Shown here: piece by piece, positions 62,859 through 64,000 of the stretch
How positions within the stretch are numbered: position 1 is the first letter of the stretch
Layout: each line of letters begins with the position of its first letter
From: Hyphomicrobiales bacterium
GTDB lineage: Bacteria; Pseudomonadota; Alphaproteobacteria; Rhizobiales; Phreatobacteraceae
NCBI GenBank assembly: GCA_017304475.1
Contig: JAFKKV010000009.1
Span: 248,001 to 312,000 of the forward strand
Length of the DNA: 64,000 nt
Direction: 5' to 3'
The notes under the pieces: model-generated
Databases searched by the model: none
What the model was told of the DNA's origin: nothing
What the model saw: the letters and a program-made list of their open reading frames with translations, nothing else
Made by a program: the position numbers and the translations under genes

Positions 62859-64000
62859 TATCGCGGTCCTGCCAGGTCGCGATCGTCGGCGCCGGCCCGG
62901 CTGGCCTGTTCGCCGCCGAACAGCTCGCCCGGGCCGGGCTCGCGGTCACCATCTTCGAGCGCATGGCCTCGCCGGCGCGAAAATTCCTGCTGGCGGGACG
63001 GGGCGGCCTCAACCTGACCCATTCCGAACCGCGCGAGGCCTTTCTTGGCCGCTATGGCGCCGCCGCCACGTGGCTCGCGCCGGCGCTCGATGCCTTCCCG
63101 CCCGCGGCGCTGCGCACCTGGGCCGAAGGGCTCGGCCAGAAGACCTTCGTCGGCTCCAGCGGCCGGGTGTTTCCCGAGAGCTTCAAGGCCTCGCCGCTGG
63201 TGCGTGCCTGGCTCGGCCGGCTCGAGGCGCTGGGCGTCACCTTGATAAGCCGTCGCCAGTTCACCGGCTTCGGCCCGGCCGGCACATTGCTGTTCGACGG
63301 GCCGGACGGTCTTGAAACGGTCAAGGCCAAGGCGACGCTCCTGGCGCTCGGCGGCGCCAGCTGGCCGCGCATGGGTTCGGACGGGGCCTGGGTCGCGCTG
63401 CTGGAACAGCAGGGCGTGGCGGTCGCCCCGCTCGAACCCGCCAATATGGGTGTCGATATCGGCTGGTCACCCGGATTTGCCGCGCGCTTCGCCGGTCAGC
63501 CGCTGAAACGCATGGCGATCGCCATTGCCGGCCGCGCGAGCCAGGGCGAGGCGGTGATTACCGGCACCGGGCTCGAAGGCGGCGCGATCTATGCCCTGTC
63601 GCAACCGATCCGCCAGGCGATCGCCGGCGGCGTGGCGCGGCTAGCCATCGACCTGAAGCCGGATCTCGCGTCGGATGCCGTCGCCGCGCGGGTCGCCGGC
63701 GCGCGCGCCAAGGATTCGCTCTCCAGCACGCTGAAGAAGCGGCTGGGACTGACACCCCAGGCCATCGGCCTTCTGCATGAGGCCGCGGGCGGCCCGCTGC
63801 CGCGCGAACCGGAGGCTCTCGCCCGCCTGATCAAGGCGGCTCCGCTCGATATCCTGGCGGCGCGGCCGATCGGCCGGGCGATTTCTAGTGCCGGCGGGGT
63901 CAGGCGCGATGCGATCGACGCGGCCGGCGCGTTGACCGCGCTGCCCGGTGTCTTCGTCGCTGGTGAAATGCTCGACTGGGAGGCGCCGACCGGCGGCTAC
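62855..64000 (+). CDS. NAD(P)/FAD-dependent oxidoreductase (HI0933/BaiN-like), 3' end cut off
   Basis: The first 382 codons of a gene that runs past the window end. The N-terminus has the FAD-binding motif VAIVGAGPAGLFAAEQLARA; then RKFLLAGRGGLNLTHSEP, SGRVFPESFKASPLVRAW, LALGGASWPRMGSDG and PIGRAISSAGGV, and it breaks off within EMLDWEAPTGGY. These are the marks of the HI0933/YhiN/TIGR03862-type flavoproteins, whose substrates are unclear. ATG overlaps the glpD stop (ATGA), so it may be linked to glycerol use. Confidence 0.93.
   Translation, partial: MISRSCQVAIVGAGPAGLFAAEQLARAGLAVTIFERMASPARKFLLAGRGGLNLTHSEPREAFLGRYGAAATWLAPALDAFPPAALRTWAEGLGQKTFVGSSGRVFPESFKASPLVRAWLGRLEALGVTLISRRQFTGFGPAGTLLFDGPDGLETVKAKATLLALGGASWPRMGSDGAWVALLEQQGVAVAPLEPANMGVDIGWSPGFAARFAGQPLKRMAIAIAGRASQGEAVITGTGLEGGAIYALSQPIRQAIAGGVARLAIDLKPDLASDAVAARVAGARAKDSLSSTLKKRLGLTPQAIGLLHEAAGGPLPREPEALARLIKAAPLDILAARPIGRAISSAGGVRRDAIDAAGALTALPGVFVAGEMLDWEAPTGGY

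Overview
The window is high-GC DNA (about two thirds G+C by eye), densely packed with genes on both strands. It looks like an alphaproteobacterial chromosome, most likely order Hyphomicrobiales (Rhizobiales). The pointers are: an ALAS-type hemA preceded by an FNR/FixK-like box; the order hisB-DUF2628-hisH-hisA-hisF next to hslV-hslU; an Omp25/31-type outer-membrane protein; an intracellular PHB depolymerase; a DUF2336 protein; pyruvate phosphate dikinase; and a ScfR/RamB-type regulator. The genus cannot be fixed from the sequence alone. No rRNA, CRISPR array, insertion sequence, integrase or phage gene was seen. The one RNA gene found is tRNA-Ser(GGA).

Layout. 1-21.5 kb is catabolic and accessory. 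It holds a cupin/ThDP-enzyme/SDR operon divergent from an aldehyde dehydrogenase; LysR plus an MFS exporter; an Omp25/31 porin; a LysR/DsbA-like/metallo-beta-lactamase-fold group; a cluster with an LVIVD protein, a carboxymuconolactone decarboxylase (CMD) family protein, a Bug-type tripartite tricarboxylate (TTT) receptor and an alpha/beta hydrolase; a homogentisate cluster (LuxR, fahA, SDR, hmgA, Bug receptor) with a divergent GntR; and an overlapping MerR-CMD pair. 21.8-28.9 kb has the tRNA, three cell-wall enzymes (YkuD L,D-transpeptidase, MepA, SleB-like hydrolase), an MFS transporter and MeaB. 29-36.6 kb is mainly housekeeping: ppdK, a GT2 glycosyltransferase, DUF2336, hemA, a class II aldolase-like gene and infC. 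36.7-45.1 kb has a GT4 glycosyltransferase, two-gene regulator/acetyltransferase and hydrolase units, phaZ, and an ABC exporter whose two genes flank a TrpF-like gene. 45.3-49.7 kb is sugar and sugar-acid metabolism (ribokinase, HpcH aldolase, gluconokinase, 6-phosphogluconate dehydrogenase, PfkB kinase). 49.7-56.1 kb holds lysE, the his genes and hslVU. 56.3-64 kb holds an M15-like peptidase, a YARHG-like protein, a LuxR/ScfR divergent pair, glpK divergent from glpD, and a flavoprotein cut by the window end.

How the genes work together. HmgA and FahA are the ring-cleavage and final hydrolysis steps of homogentisate catabolism; the maleylacetoacetate isomerase that joins them is not in the window. 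GntK and Gnd take gluconate to ribulose 5-phosphate. GlpK and GlpD take glycerol to dihydroxyacetone phosphate. Many pairs overlap by 4 nt and are probably translationally coupled.

I did not find an unmistakable new system. The best leads are: an AUU initiation codon for infC; the TrpF-like gene inside an ABC exporter operon; a leaderless XRE-cupin gene coupled to a double-GNAT protein; a MerR promoter with a perfect palindrome in a 19-bp spacer; and several clear operator palindromes (GntR, FadR-like, FNR-like, ScfR-like). All coordinates and counts are hand-derived from the sequence; family names rest on motif recognition and no database search was run.
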